From: Massilia sp. W12
GTDB taxonomy: Bacteria > Pseudomonadota > Gammaproteobacteria > Burkholderiales > Burkholderiaceae_D
DNA length: 64,000 bases
Reading direction: 5' to 3'
Assembly (NCBI RefSeq): GCF_037300705.1
Contig: NZ_CP147776.1
Coordinates: 5,710,857 to 5,774,856 of the forward strand
The notes under the pieces were generated by a model. That model was not told where the DNA came from, made no database searches, and saw nothing but the letters and a program-made list of their open reading frames with translations. The position numbers were made by a program, and so were the translations under genes. Shown here piece by piece: positions 9,084 to 16,845 of the stretch; the stretch's first letter is position 1, and every line of letters begins with the position of its first letter.

Positions 9084-9692
9084 TTAGGCGCGGCGGCGGC
9101 GGCGCGCGGCGAGCGCCAGCAGGCCCAGACCGCTGCCCAGCATGGCCCAGGTTTCGGCTTCCGGCACAACGCCGGCGAAACGCACTTCGTCAATGAAGGT
9201 CCAGGGGCCATTCGCGCGTGCGCTCAGGCGTAAATCCTGGCTGTGGATTTGCAAATTGCTGAAAGTGAAAAAGCCATGCGGCGCGCTGCTGTAGGGATCC
9301 ACATTGTTAGCGCTGCTGGGCGGATTTTCCAGGCTGGCTTTCCATACCCATTGCCCGTTTTCCTTGGCGTACAGATCGAAGGAAGGCAGGGCCACATCAT
9401 CCAGCCGGTCTTGGGTCGAGCCGACCGACACGCTGTTGAAGGTATTCGCTTGTGAGAAATGGAAGTCGATATGCACGACGCTTTGTCCGACCCAGCCGGC
9501 CCATTCCTGGCCCTGGCGATAGGCCCAGCCGGCATTGCCGACCACGCCATCGGTCAATTTCGTCATATCGGGATCGTGATAGCACCAAGTGCCGCAGGCG
9601 GTGGGGGCGCTGAAAGCATAATTTTGCGGCTGCAGATCAAGGGCAAAGGCGGGAGTGGACAGGCTCAGGGCCAGCAAAAGCAAATGACGCAT
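9084..9692 (-). CDS. PEP-CTERM sorting-domain exported protein
   Basis: The 202-residue product has a Sec signal peptide (MRHLLLLALSLSTPAFA, cleavage after residue ~17) and a C-terminal tripartite sorting signal: VPEAETWAMLG, a hydrophobic stretch SGLGLLALAA, and RRRRR. This is the PEP-CTERM arrangement recognised by exosortase (EpsH/XrtA type) in Gram-negative bacteria that make exopolysaccharide. The mature part is beta-rich, with a WAGWVGQ... / FTFSNLQI... pattern like discoidin-type carbohydrate-binding folds, though that is only a resemblance. GGAGAA lies upstream of the ATG. No exosortase gene is in the window. Confidence 0.87.
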   Translation of the reverse strand: MRHLLLLALSLSTPAFALDLQPQNYAFSAPTACGTWCYHDPDMTKLTDGVVGNAGWAYRQGQEWAGWVGQSVVHIDFHFSQANTFNSVSVGSTQDRLDDVALPSFDLYAKENGQWVWKASLENPPSSANNVDPYSSAPHGFFTFSNLQIHSQDLRLSARANGPWTFIDEVRFAGVVPEAETWAMLGSGLGLLALAARRRRRA

Positions 9693-9919
9693 AAATCATT
9701 CTCCAAAAATGTGCAGAACAGGAAGGATCGCGCGCAGCGCGGGAAGAGATGCCGGGTGAGTTTTCCGGATGGGAGGATTGATATTGTGCTCAGTCCACAG
9801 GCAGGGCCAGTGTAGTGGCAGGGTGGAATGTTGTCAAATGTTCTATTGAATCATGTTGTGCATGATCAACAGTGTAAGTGGGGATTTTTTACAGCACGGG
9901 GCGCCGGGAGCGCAGCGGG

Positions 9920-9954
9920 AAAAACGGCAGCGGGTGTGGAGCTTACACCCGCTG
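9920..9954 (-). terminator. Rho-independent terminator of the first small peptide gene
   Basis: A perfect 10-bp stem (CAGCGGGTGT at 9928-9937 with ACACCCGCTG at 9945-9954) is followed, in the minus-strand direction, by a five-T run (A5 on the plus strand at 9920-9924). It lies 12 bases after the stop of the gene at 9966-10145. Confidence 0.85.
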
Positions 9955-9965
9955 CTGGCGGGAAA

Positions 9966-10145
9966 TCATGCAGCGCTCCGGCGGCCGGTGATCACCACGG
10001 TTTGCACCGGGGTTTGACTGGCGGCGGCCTGTTCGACTTTGACGACCGGGGCAGCATCGACTTTCGCCGGAGCTTCCCAGGTGGCGGCGCAGAACAGAGC
10101 AGCGCTGGCGATGAAGATGATTTCCATATTTTTGATGACGTTCAT
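9966..10145 (-). CDS. Small exported or membrane peptide, copy A
   Basis: A 59-residue protein with an AAAGGAAAT ribosome-binding site six bases before the ATG at 10145. It begins MNVIKNMEIIFIASAALFCA, a short charged start plus a hydrophobic helix, followed by an Ala/Val/Pro-rich segment and the tail VQTVVITGRRSAA. It is a clear paralogue of the 52-residue peptide at 10566-10724, which shares the same start pattern (MxVIKxME), hydrophobic core (SAALFCAA) and VQTVVIxGxRxAA tail. Each has its own strong terminator. The peptide may be membrane-anchored or secreted. Function unknown. Confidence 0.75.
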   Translation of the reverse strand: MNVIKNMEIIFIASAALFCAATWEAPAKVDAAPVVKVEQAAASQTPVQTVVITGRRSAA

Positions 10146-10508
10146 GATATTTCCTTTCGTTTTCAGGGATGCAGCGCGGTGCTGCGATGGTGTCACTTTA
10201 CCCATTCCCGCCGACCCCGGCGCGCACTGTGCGACGAACTGCGCCAAACGCGGGATGAATTGCAAAAAAGCAGGATCGGAGGCGGGAATCAGATAAAAAT
10301 TTTGCGTCGCAACAAATGTATTTTTGCAAATTTTATCGCTTACTGCTGTTACGGATTGTATGCAAATGCTACGGCTTGAGGTTATTGCGAGGGAACTGTG
10401 CTGGCATGCCTGGCGCACGCACTGCGGCTTTGCTGCAGAACACAGGAAAAGTGGAAATCAGCGACAGGAAAAACAGAAGATAGAGAGAGAATGCGAGGAG
10501 CGGGGAGG

Positions 10509-10548
10509 AAAAAACGGCTCAGGCGCGTACTGCAAAAGCGCGCCTGAG
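10509..10548 (-). terminator. Rho-independent terminator of the second small peptide gene
   Basis: A 10-bp stem (CTCAGGCGCG at 10518-10527 with CGCGCCTGAG at 10539-10548) precedes a six-T run in the minus direction (A6 at 10509-10514). It sits just after the stop of the gene at 10566-10724. The stretch 10146-10508 between the two peptide genes holds no other gene I can support; it must carry the promoter of copy A and is partly AT-rich (about 10285-10345). Confidence 0.85.
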
Positions 10549-10565
10549 TTGCGCTGCGGGGCGCA

Positions 10566-10724
10566 TCATGCAGCGTCCCGATGGCCGACGATAACGACTG
10601 TCTGTACATTTTGGCTCATCGCGACTTCAGCCGTCGGCAAGCTGGCCGGGGCTTCGTATGCTGCGGCGCAAAACAATGCTGCGCTGGCCAGGAACAGGGC
10701 TTCCATATGTTTGATGACTTGCAT
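10566..10724 (-). CDS. Small exported or membrane peptide, copy B
   Basis: A 52-residue protein with AAGGAG seven bases before the ATG at 10724. It starts MQVIKHMEALFLASAALFCA and ends NVQTVVIVGHRDAA, matching the neighbouring 59-residue peptide in start, hydrophobic core and tail. The Ala/Pro linker between the two conserved ends is shorter. Conservation of both ends with a variable middle suggests selection on the membrane segment and the C-terminal VVI-basic tail. The gene is divergent from metY. No function is recognised. Confidence 0.75.
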   Translation of the reverse strand: MQVIKHMEALFLASAALFCAAAYEAPASLPTAEVAMSQNVQTVVIVGHRDAA

Positions 10725-10936
10725 GATGCTCTCCTTTTCAGTGGTTTGCGACCTCGTGTGATGTCGCCATGTGCACACTGTAAGACTTGCCCCCGGACAA
10801 TGCATGCGGGATGCGACGAAGTGAAAAAAATGCGTGCCGAAATGCAGAAAAACGCGATGAAGTTGCAGCGTAAATCCGGGCGCAGCTGTGCGCTGCTGCG
10901 ATAATCAGACTTTTCCACTTTGCCAAAGGATGGTGT

Positions 10937-12238
10937 ATGAGCGTGCAGAATCTGAAGTTGGAAACGCTGGCGGTGCATGCCGGCTACAGCCCTGATCCGA
11001 CCACCCATGCGGTGGCGGTGCCGGTGTACCAAACCGTGGCCTACTCGTTTGATAATGCCCAGCATGGCGCGGATTTGTTTGATTTGAAAGTGCAGGGCAA
11101 TATTTACACCCGCATCATGAATCCGACCCAGGACGTGTTGGAAAAGCGCGTTGCGGCGCTGGAAGGCGGCATCGCCGCGCTGGCGCTGGCGTCCGGCATG
11201 GCGGCTATCACATATGCTATTCAAACCATCGCCGAAGCGGGCGACAATATCATTTCCGCCAGCCAATTATATGGCGGCACATACAATCTGTTTGCGCACA
11301 CCTTCCCGCAACTGGGCATCAATGTGCGTTTTGCCAACGCGCGCGAGCCGGACAGCTTTGCGCCGCTGATTGATGCGCGCACCAAGGCGATTTTCTGCGA
11401 GTCGATTGGCAATCCGCTGGGCAATGTCACAGATTTTGCGCGTCTGGCCGAAATCGCCCATGCGCACGGGATTCCGCTGATTGTTGACAATACTGTACCT
11501 TCCCCCTATCTGTGCCGGCCAATTGAGCATGGCGCCGACATCGTGGTGCATTCGCTCACCAAATACATGGGCGGGCATGGCAACAGCGTGGCCGGGGCGA
11601 TTGTTGATAGCGGGCGCTTTCCCTGGGCGGAGCACAAAGAGCGTTTCCGCCGCTTGAACGAACCGGATGTGTCCTACCATGGCGTGGTGTACACCGAAGC
11701 GCTGGGGCCGGCGGCGTATATCGGGCGCGCGCGCGTGGTGCCGCTGCGCAATATGGGTGCGGCGATTTCGCCCATGAACGCCTTCCTGGTCTTGCAAGGC
11801 ATCGAAACCCTGGCCTTGCGCATGGACCGCATTTGCAGCAACACCCTGGCGATTGCGCAATATCTGGAAAAACATCCGAAAGTGGCCTGGGTGAATTACG
11901 CCGGTCTGGCGGAGCACCCGGAACACCATCTGGTGCAGAAATACATGGGCGGACGCGCTTCCGGCATCCTCAGTTTTGGCATTAAATATGAGGAATTTGA
12001 AGACCCGCGCAAAGCCGGCGCGCGCGTGCTGGACGCCTTGCAACTCTTCACCCGCCTGGTGAACATCGGCGACGCCAAATCACTCGCCACCCACCCGGCC
12101 TCCACCACCCACCGTCAATTGAATGCGGAAGAGCTGGGCAAAGCCGGTGTCAGCGAAGACATGCTGCGCCTGTCAGTCGGCATCGAGCATATCGATGATT
12201 TGATTGCGGATCTGGAGCAGGCGCTGAAGGCGGCTTGA
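10937..12238 (+). CDS. metY: O-acetylhomoserine aminocarboxypropyltransferase
   Basis: A 433-residue PLP enzyme of the Cys/Met metabolism family that uses O-acetylhomoserine and sulfide (or methanethiol) to make homocysteine (or methionine) in the cytoplasm. The PLP lysine is about K209 in VVHSLTKYMGGHGNS; the YTRIMNPT, ALASGMAA and VDNTVPSPYLCRP blocks and the C-terminal SLATHPASTTH block are typical. The length, above 400 residues, and the insertion around residues 225-260 favour MetY over MetB/MetC. The gene stands alone, divergent from the small peptide gene. Confidence 0.93.
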   Translation: MSVQNLKLETLAVHAGYSPDPTTHAVAVPVYQTVAYSFDNAQHGADLFDLKVQGNIYTRIMNPTQDVLEKRVAALEGGIAALALASGMAAITYAIQTIAEAGDNIISASQLYGGTYNLFAHTFPQLGINVRFANAREPDSFAPLIDARTKAIFCESIGNPLGNVTDFARLAEIAHAHGIPLIVDNTVPSPYLCRPIEHGADIVVHSLTKYMGGHGNSVAGAIVDSGRFPWAEHKERFRRLNEPDVSYHGVVYTEALGPAAYIGRARVVPLRNMGAAISPMNAFLVLQGIETLALRMDRICSNTLAIAQYLEKHPKVAWVNYAGLAEHPEHHLVQKYMGGRASGILSFGIKYEEFEDPRKAGARVLDALQLFTRLVNIGDAKSLATHPASTTHRQLNAEELGKAGVSEDMLRLSVGIEHIDDLIADLEQALKAA

Positions 12239-12248
12239 GGTTGATGCG

Positions 12249-12270
12249 ACAGGGCCGCAGCCGGCCCTGT
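12249..12270. terminator. Hairpin between convergent genes
   Basis: ACAGGGCCG (12249-12257) pairs with CGGCCCTGT (12262-12270) around a four-base loop, just after the metY stop and ending three bases before the stop of the convergent gene at 12273. Only a short CTT follows, so it may act as a weak or shared terminator. Confidence 0.55.
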
Positions 12271-12272
12271 CT

Positions 12273-12848
12273 TCAAATCCGCGCCAAGGTGGAAAGCAGG
12301 CGTTTGTCCTCATGCTCACCCCGGCAGGTGGCTACATAGATTTCATCAATGCCCAGGCCATTTTGCTGTGAATAGGCTTGGATTTGCGCCACCGCCTCAC
12401 TGAGTGGAATCAGGCGGCCCATGCAGCGGAAGCGCCGTCGCACCACCACGATATGAGGGCACCAATCTGCATGCACTCCGACTTGCGCCTCCATCTTTTC
12501 GCTGATCTGCTCATAGCTGATCGTATTGGTTGACCAGTGTCTGCCGACGCCTTTGCCCAGCGAATACTCGTTTACCCGCATACCGCCATGCAAGGTTTGC
12601 AGTATATTAGCTCGCGGCTTGCCCAAGAGAAACATCGCATTCCAGGGATTGGTCTCAATCGCCACCCCGTGCTGAGATTGCATGAAATGCAGGGTCAATG
12701 CAGGGTCAAGAGCGAAGTTCGCTGCATCGCCCCATAAATGCCCGCCATGGGCAAAAATCAGGCATTTATTTTCATTCGGCAGAGCACTATGGAAGATATA
12801 CAGCTTTTCGCCAATCGGGTGTTGATTGGCGCCATGGTTCATTGGCAT
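12273..12848 (-). CDS. Hypothetical protein, possible Stv-like adhesin domain
   Basis: A 191-residue protein without signal peptide. The block CLIFAHGGHLWGDAANFAL then LTLHFMQSQHGVAIE has the 'HGG... then hydrophobic ...HG' layout seen in putative adhesin Stv domains found in effector-like proteins of plant- and host-associated bacteria. That is a pattern resemblance only. The C-terminal third (WCPHIVVVRRRFRCMG, then GIDEIYVATCRGEHED) is basic and cysteine-containing. The gene is monocistronic, with an AGGAGT-like site before the ATG. GC content is a little lower than its neighbours. Confidence 0.55.
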   Translation of the reverse strand: MPMNHGANQHPIGEKLYIFHSALPNENKCLIFAHGGHLWGDAANFALDPALTLHFMQSQHGVAIETNPWNAMFLLGKPRANILQTLHGGMRVNEYSLGKGVGRHWSTNTISYEQISEKMEAQVGVHADWCPHIVVVRRRFRCMGRLIPLSEAVAQIQAYSQQNGLGIDEIYVATCRGEHEDKRLLSTLARI

Positions 12849-12925
12849 GATGTACTCCTGTCATGATGGGCGGAAGTACATTATGTCACAGCGGAAATGA
12901 ACAGTGCATCAGACTTGGCGGGAAA

Positions 12926-13615
12926 TTAATCCGCCAACGCCATCTCCAACCCCGCCTCCACATGCAGGCGCATGCTGTCAAACAGCGGCACAGGTGCGCT
13001 TTGCAAGACCAGGCCGATTTCGGTGCAGCCCAGAATGGCCCCTTGCGCGCCTTCTTCTTGCACTAAGCGTGCGATCACATCCTGGAAATGGGTGCGCGCG
13101 GCGGCGGTCAGCACGCCTAAGCACAGTTCTTTGTAAATGATGTCGTGGATGCGCTGGCGTTCGGCCTCGTTGGGCAGCAAGACTTGCAAACCCTGCTGCG
13201 CCAGGCGATCACGGTAAAACCTTTCTTCCATGGTGAAACGGGTGCCCAGCAAGATCACTTTTTGCAAGCCGCGCGTGCGGATGGCGGCGGCCACCGGGTC
13301 GGCGATGTGCAAGAGCGGGGCGCGCAAACCCTGTTCAATCTGCGGCGCCACTTTGTGCATGGTGTTGGTGCACAACAGCAGAAAATCAGCGCCCGCGTTT
13401 TGCAATTGCTGCGCCGCATGGGCCAACAGGCGCGCCGCGCCATCCCAGTCGCCGGCATGCTGCAAGGCGGAAATCTCGGCGAAATCCACGCTGTACAGCA
13501 ATAATTTGGCGGAATGCAAACCGCCCAGGCGCTGCTTGACGCCTTCGTTTAACAATTTGTAGTACGGCAGCGTCGATTCCCAACTCATGCCGCCAATCAA
13601 GCCTATGGTTTTCAT
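12926..13615 (-). CDS. Aspartate/glutamate racemase family protein
   Basis: A 229-residue cytoplasmic amino-acid racemase of the Asp/Glu/hydantoin racemase superfamily (RacX/YgeA type), cofactor-independent with two catalytic cysteines. The N-terminus MKTIGLIGGMSWEST, first cysteine block LLLCTNTMH (Cys about 83) and second block ILGCTEIGLVL (Cys about 196) are all present. The start codon overlaps the stop of the upstream phosphatase gene as ATGA, so the two are co-translated. Substrate specificity cannot be read from the sequence. Confidence 0.88.
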   Translation of the reverse strand: MKTIGLIGGMSWESTLPYYKLLNEGVKQRLGGLHSAKLLLYSVDFAEISALQHAGDWDGAARLLAHAAQQLQNAGADFLLLCTNTMHKVAPQIEQGLRAPLLHIADPVAAAIRTRGLQKVILLGTRFTMEERFYRDRLAQQGLQVLLPNEAERQRIHDIIYKELCLGVLTAAARTHFQDVIARLVQEEGAQGAILGCTEIGLVLQSAPVPLFDSMRLHVEAGLEMALAD

Positions 13616-14298
13616 GCTGCTGCTAAATGCTCGGTTTCCTTGATCTCATCCAGCGTGCATTCCAGATGCGCGCAATCGCCCCATTGCAGCACGCTCAAGC
13701 CGCCATCCTGCCAGCGGAAACGGTTCACGCTGGCGTTGAAAATATCGAAATCGCGCGGTGTGTTCAGCGGCATGCCGTGCGCCGCACGGTAGGCGCATTC
13801 CAATACGCCGCCATGCGCCACCACCGCAATTTTCTGGCCGGTGAAACGCATCGCCCAGCGCGACAGCGCTTGCAAAACGCGTTGGTAAAAATCGGCAAAC
13901 GCCTCCGCCGGGCGCACCCCATCCGGCAAGGGCACGGCGGGATCGCGCGCTTTGTAAGCGGCGAATTCGCGTGGATACAGTTGCGCCAATTGCTGATGCG
14001 ACAAACCTTCAAAGCCGCCAAAGCAGCGCTCGCGCAAATCGGGGTCAATGCGCAAGCTGAGCTGGCCGGCGTCGCTGCGCGACTGCAGCAGAGCTTGCGC
14101 AGTTTGGCGCGCGCGCAGCAAATCGCTGGCGATAATCGCGTCAATTTTTTCATGCTGCAGCGCTTGTCCCAGCAACTGCGCCTGCTGCTCACCGGCCTGA
14201 TTTAATGGAATGTCGATATGACCTTGCAGACGGCGTTCCGCATTCCAGGCGGTTTCACCGTGCCGGATCAATAAAATTTGGGTGGATGGGGTTGGCAT
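13612..14298 (-). CDS. Histidine phosphatase (phosphoglycerate mutase) family protein
   Basis: A 228-residue member of the histidine phosphatase superfamily. The RHGE motif sits at residues ~12-15 in LLIRHGETAWN, the catalytic arginine/glutamate in RCFGGFEGLS, and the second histidine in VVAHGGVLE. Members are 2,3-bisphosphoglycerate-independent small-molecule phosphatases or cofactor-dependent mutases; GpmB/CobC-like proteins look alike, and no cobalamin genes are nearby. It overlaps the racemase gene by four bases (ATGA), so the two are likely expressed together. Confidence 0.87.
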   Translation of the reverse strand: MPTPSTQILLIRHGETAWNAERRLQGHIDIPLNQAGEQQAQLLGQALQHEKIDAIIASDLLRARQTAQALLQSRSDAGQLSLRIDPDLRERCFGGFEGLSHQQLAQLYPREFAAYKARDPAVPLPDGVRPAEAFADFYQRVLQALSRWAMRFTGQKIAVVAHGGVLECAYRAAHGMPLNTPRDFDIFNASVNRFRWQDGGLSVLQWGDCAHLECTLDEIKETEHLAAA

Positions 14299-14319
14299 AG
14301 AGGTGTGTGCGGTGCTTGT

Positions 14320-14973
14320 TTATACGCTTTGTTGTCGCAAAGCGGGGTTCAGGGTATAAGTCACGCAAAGACTGGCTTGATCCAGAATATGGCCTTCCAT
14401 GGCGGCGCGCACTGCGCGCGCATCGAAAGCGCCTTCCAGTGGCAAACGGGCGATATCCAGGGCATACACAGTAAAGATATAGCGGTGTACGCGCGCATCA
14501 TTCCACGGCGGGCAGGGGCCATCATAACCGAAATATTGGCCGCGCATATTATCATCAGCGGCAAACCAATTGGTGTAATCATTCAAACCATGGCGCAGCG
14601 CATCAGGAAAACGCGGATGCGCGGCTTGCGGGCCGCTCTTGCCGCGCGCCGTCACGCCATCGCTCATCTCGCCGCTGTCCAGCCAGGCCAGCGCGGGCGG
14701 AATATCAACCACGCACCAGTGATAAAAATCCGCGCGCGGGAAATCCGCCGGAATCGTCTTGCCTTCCTGATTCACATCGGTGGCCACGCTGGGCGCATCC
14801 GGATCGACGCAAATCACGACCAGGGATTGCGTGGCCTGCGGAATTTCATACCAGGCCAGGTGCGGATTGCGGTTCGGCGCCAGATTGATGCGTTGCGCCG
14901 CATCCGGCTGGCAAAATGCGAATTCTTCAGCGATGGCTTGGCCATCCGTCATGACATTGCTGACCAGCTTCAT
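14320..14973 (-). CDS. YbhB/YbcL family Raf-kinase-inhibitor-like (PEBP) protein
   Basis: A 217-residue phosphatidylethanolamine-binding-protein fold. The ligand-pocket block VVICVDPDAPS, then FYHWCVVDIPP, and the GYDGPCPPWNDARVHRYIF block are diagnostic of the bacterial YbhB/YbcL branch. There is no signal peptide, so it is cytoplasmic. AAGGAG lies seven bases before the ATG at 14973. It lies downstream of tyrS-dtd on the same strand with a 15-base gap and could be the last gene of that operon. Physiological role in bacteria is poorly defined. Confidence 0.88.
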   Translation of the reverse strand: MKLVSNVMTDGQAIAEEFAFCQPDAAQRINLAPNRNPHLAWYEIPQATQSLVVICVDPDAPSVATDVNQEGKTIPADFPRADFYHWCVVDIPPALAWLDSGEMSDGVTARGKSGPQAAHPRFPDALRHGLNDYTNWFAADDNMRGQYFGYDGPCPPWNDARVHRYIFTVYALDIARLPLEGAFDARAVRAAMEGHILDQASLCVTYTLNPALRQQSV

Positions 14974-14988
14974 AGCAGACTCCTTGGG

Positions 14989-15444
14989 TTAAGAGGACTG
15001 TTTCGGTTTGACTTGCAGCCAGAACGTGACCGGGCCGTCATTCGTCAGGCTGATTTGCATATCCGCGCCAAAGATGCCGGTTTGCACATCGGCATGCAGG
15101 CGGCGCGCTTGTTGCACTGCATATTCAAATAGACGCCGCCCGTCTTCCGGCGCGGCGGCGGGGGTAAAGGAGGGGCGCGTGCCGGAATTGGTGTCCGCCG
15201 CCAGCGTGAATTGCGGCGCCAGCAGCAGGCCGCCGCCGGTTTGCGCCATGCTCAGATTCATTTTGCCGTTTTCATCGGAAAACACACGGTAGCCGAGCAA
15301 TTTTTTGAGCAGGGCGTCGGCTTGCTCTTCGGTGTCGCCGCGCTCCGCGCACAGCAACACCAGCAAGCCGCGCCCGATTTGCGCGCGCACAATCTGATCA
15401 ACTTCCAGCTTGGCCTGGCTGACTCTTTGCAAGAGCGCGATCAT
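14989..15444 (-). CDS. dtd: D-aminoacyl-tRNA deacylase
   Basis: A 151-residue enzyme that hydrolyses D-aminoacyl-tRNAs (notably D-Tyr-tRNA) and clears mischarged Gly-tRNA(Ala). Diagnostic motifs are the N-terminal [15 protein letters not shown], the [20 protein letters not shown] block (SxQ-type active-site motif) and the cross-subunit [14 protein letters not shown] block carrying a Gly-cis-Pro-like segment. Length is typical. It begins three bases after the tyrS stop, a sensible operon because Dtd proofreads TyrRS products. Confidence 0.93.
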   Translation of the reverse strand: MIALLQRVSQAKLEVDQIVRAQIGRGLLVLLCAERGDTEEQADALLKKLLGYRVFSDENGKMNLSMAQTGGGLLLAPQFTLAADTNSGTRPSFTPAAAPEDGRRLFEYAVQQARRLHADVQTGIFGADMQISLTNDGPVTFWLQVKPKQSS

Positions 15445-15447
15445 GGT

Positions 15448-16707
15448 TTATGCGCTCAAATGCACACGGGCGAATTTGCGCTTGCCGACTTGCAGCACAA
15501 AGCTGCCGGCTTCGACTTTCAGCGCCTTGTCCGACACAGTCGCGCCGTCGATCTTGACGCCGCCCTGTTCCACCATGCGCAGAGCTTCCGAAGTGGAAGC
15601 GCAGAGGCCGGCGGATTTCAGCAAATTGCCAATCGCCAGCGGCGCGCCGTTCAAAGACACTTCCGGAATATCGTCTGGAATCCCGCCTTTGGAGCGGTTC
15701 TCGAAATCCGCCAGCGCATCCTGCGCCGCCTGCGCTGAATGGAAGCGGGTCACGATTTCCTGCGCCAGTGCGACTTTCACATTACGCGGATTCTTACCCT
15801 GCGCCACCGCCTGTTTTTCCGCCGCGATGTGCTCGATGCTGGTGAACGACAGCAAATCGTAATAGCGCCACATCATTTCATCGGAAATACTCATCACCTT
15901 GGCGAACATGGTGTTGCCCGGCTCGGTGATGCCGATGTAATTATTTTTCGACTTGGACATTTTCTCCACCCCGTCCAAGCCTTCCAGCAGCGGCATGGTC
16001 AGAATGCATTGCGGCTCCTGGCCCCAGTCTTTTTGCAGCTCGCGGCCCACCAGCAGATTGAATTTCTGATCAGTGCCGCCCAGCTCCAAATCGGATTCCA
16101 GCGCCACCGAGTCGTAGCCCTGCATCAGCGGGTAGAGGAATTCGTGCACTGAAATCGGGGTGCCGGCTTTGAAGCGCTTGGTGAAATCGTCGCGCTCCAT
16201 CATGCGCGCCACGGTGTAGCGCGAAGCGAGTTTAATCATGCCGCGCACGCCCAGCGCATCCGACCATTCCGAGTTGTAGCGGATTTCAGTTTTGGACGCA
16301 TCCAGCACCAGCGAGGCCTGGGAGAAATAGGTTTTTGCGTTTTCTTCGATTTGCTCGCGCGTCAGCTGCGGGCGGGTGGCGTTGCGGCCAGAGGGGTCGC
16401 CGATCATCGAGGTGAAATCGCCGATCAGGAAAATCACGGTATGGCCAAGGTCTTGCAACTGGCGCATCTTGTTCAAGACCACGGTATGGCCAAGATGCAG
16501 GTCGGGCGCGGTCGGGTCCAGGCCCAGCTTGATGCGCAGCGGCTTGCCGGTCTTTTCTGAACGCGCAAGCTTTTGTGCGAATTCTTGTTCGATTAGTAAT
16601 TCATCAACGCCGCGCTTGGTGACGGCCAGGGCGTGCTGCACGGCATCGCTCAAAGGCAATGCAGCCTCAGCCGCGTTTTCCTGCTGGGATTTATCCATAA
16701 TGGTCAT
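15448..16707 (-). CDS. tyrS: Tyrosyl-tRNA synthetase
   Basis: A ~419-residue class I aminoacyl-tRNA synthetase charging tRNA-Tyr. The HIGH-type signature reads HLGH in [18 protein letters not shown], the KMSKS loop is intact ([12 protein letters not shown]) and a C-terminal S4-like RNA-binding domain is present (about 355-419). I take the ATG at 16707, with another in-frame ATG at 16698; neither has a strong ribosome-binding site, so the exact start is uncertain. It is first in a tyrS-dtd operon and divergent from the M23 peptidase gene. Confidence 0.94.
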   Translation of the reverse strand: MTIMDKSQQENAAEAALPLSDAVQHALAVTKRGVDELLIEQEFAQKLARSEKTGKPLRIKLGLDPTAPDLHLGHTVVLNKMRQLQDLGHTVIFLIGDFTSMIGDPSGRNATRPQLTREQIEENAKTYFSQASLVLDASKTEIRYNSEWSDALGVRGMIKLASRYTVARMMERDDFTKRFKAGTPISVHEFLYPLMQGYDSVALESDLELGGTDQKFNLLVGRELQKDWGQEPQCILTMPLLEGLDGVEKMSKSKNNYIGITEPGNTMFAKVMSISDEMMWRYYDLLSFTSIEHIAAEKQAVAQGKNPRNVKVALAQEIVTRFHSAQAAQDALADFENRSKGGIPDDIPEVSLNGAPLAIGNLLKSAGLCASTSEALRMVEQGGVKIDGATVSDKALKVEAGSFVLQVGKRKFARVHLSA

Positions 16708-16756
16708 GCCGGTGAAATGAAAATCTGCCAAAAAAAGAGGCGGAATTGTCTTGCTT

Positions 16757-16765
16757 TGCTATAAT
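16757..16765 (+). promoter_or_regulatory. Extended -10 promoter of the M23 peptidase gene
   Basis: TGCTATAAT at 16757-16765 is a perfect extended -10 element (TGn plus TATAAT) lying between tyrS and the M23 gene. No good -35 is seen 17 bases upstream, as expected for extended -10 promoters. Initiation would fall close to 16772, about 75 bases before the chosen start codon at 16846. Confidence 0.6.
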
Positions 16766-16845
16766 CCCAGATTCTATCAATGCCTCCGCAAGCAAGCTCA
16801 AGAAAAACACAAGAATCTGGCGAGCGGTCAATTTTAGCTGATTGC

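Noticed and set aside
10616-11266. 216-residue minus-strand frame across the start of metY
   Set aside because: It runs antisense through metY, which is certain, and overlaps the small peptide gene in another frame.
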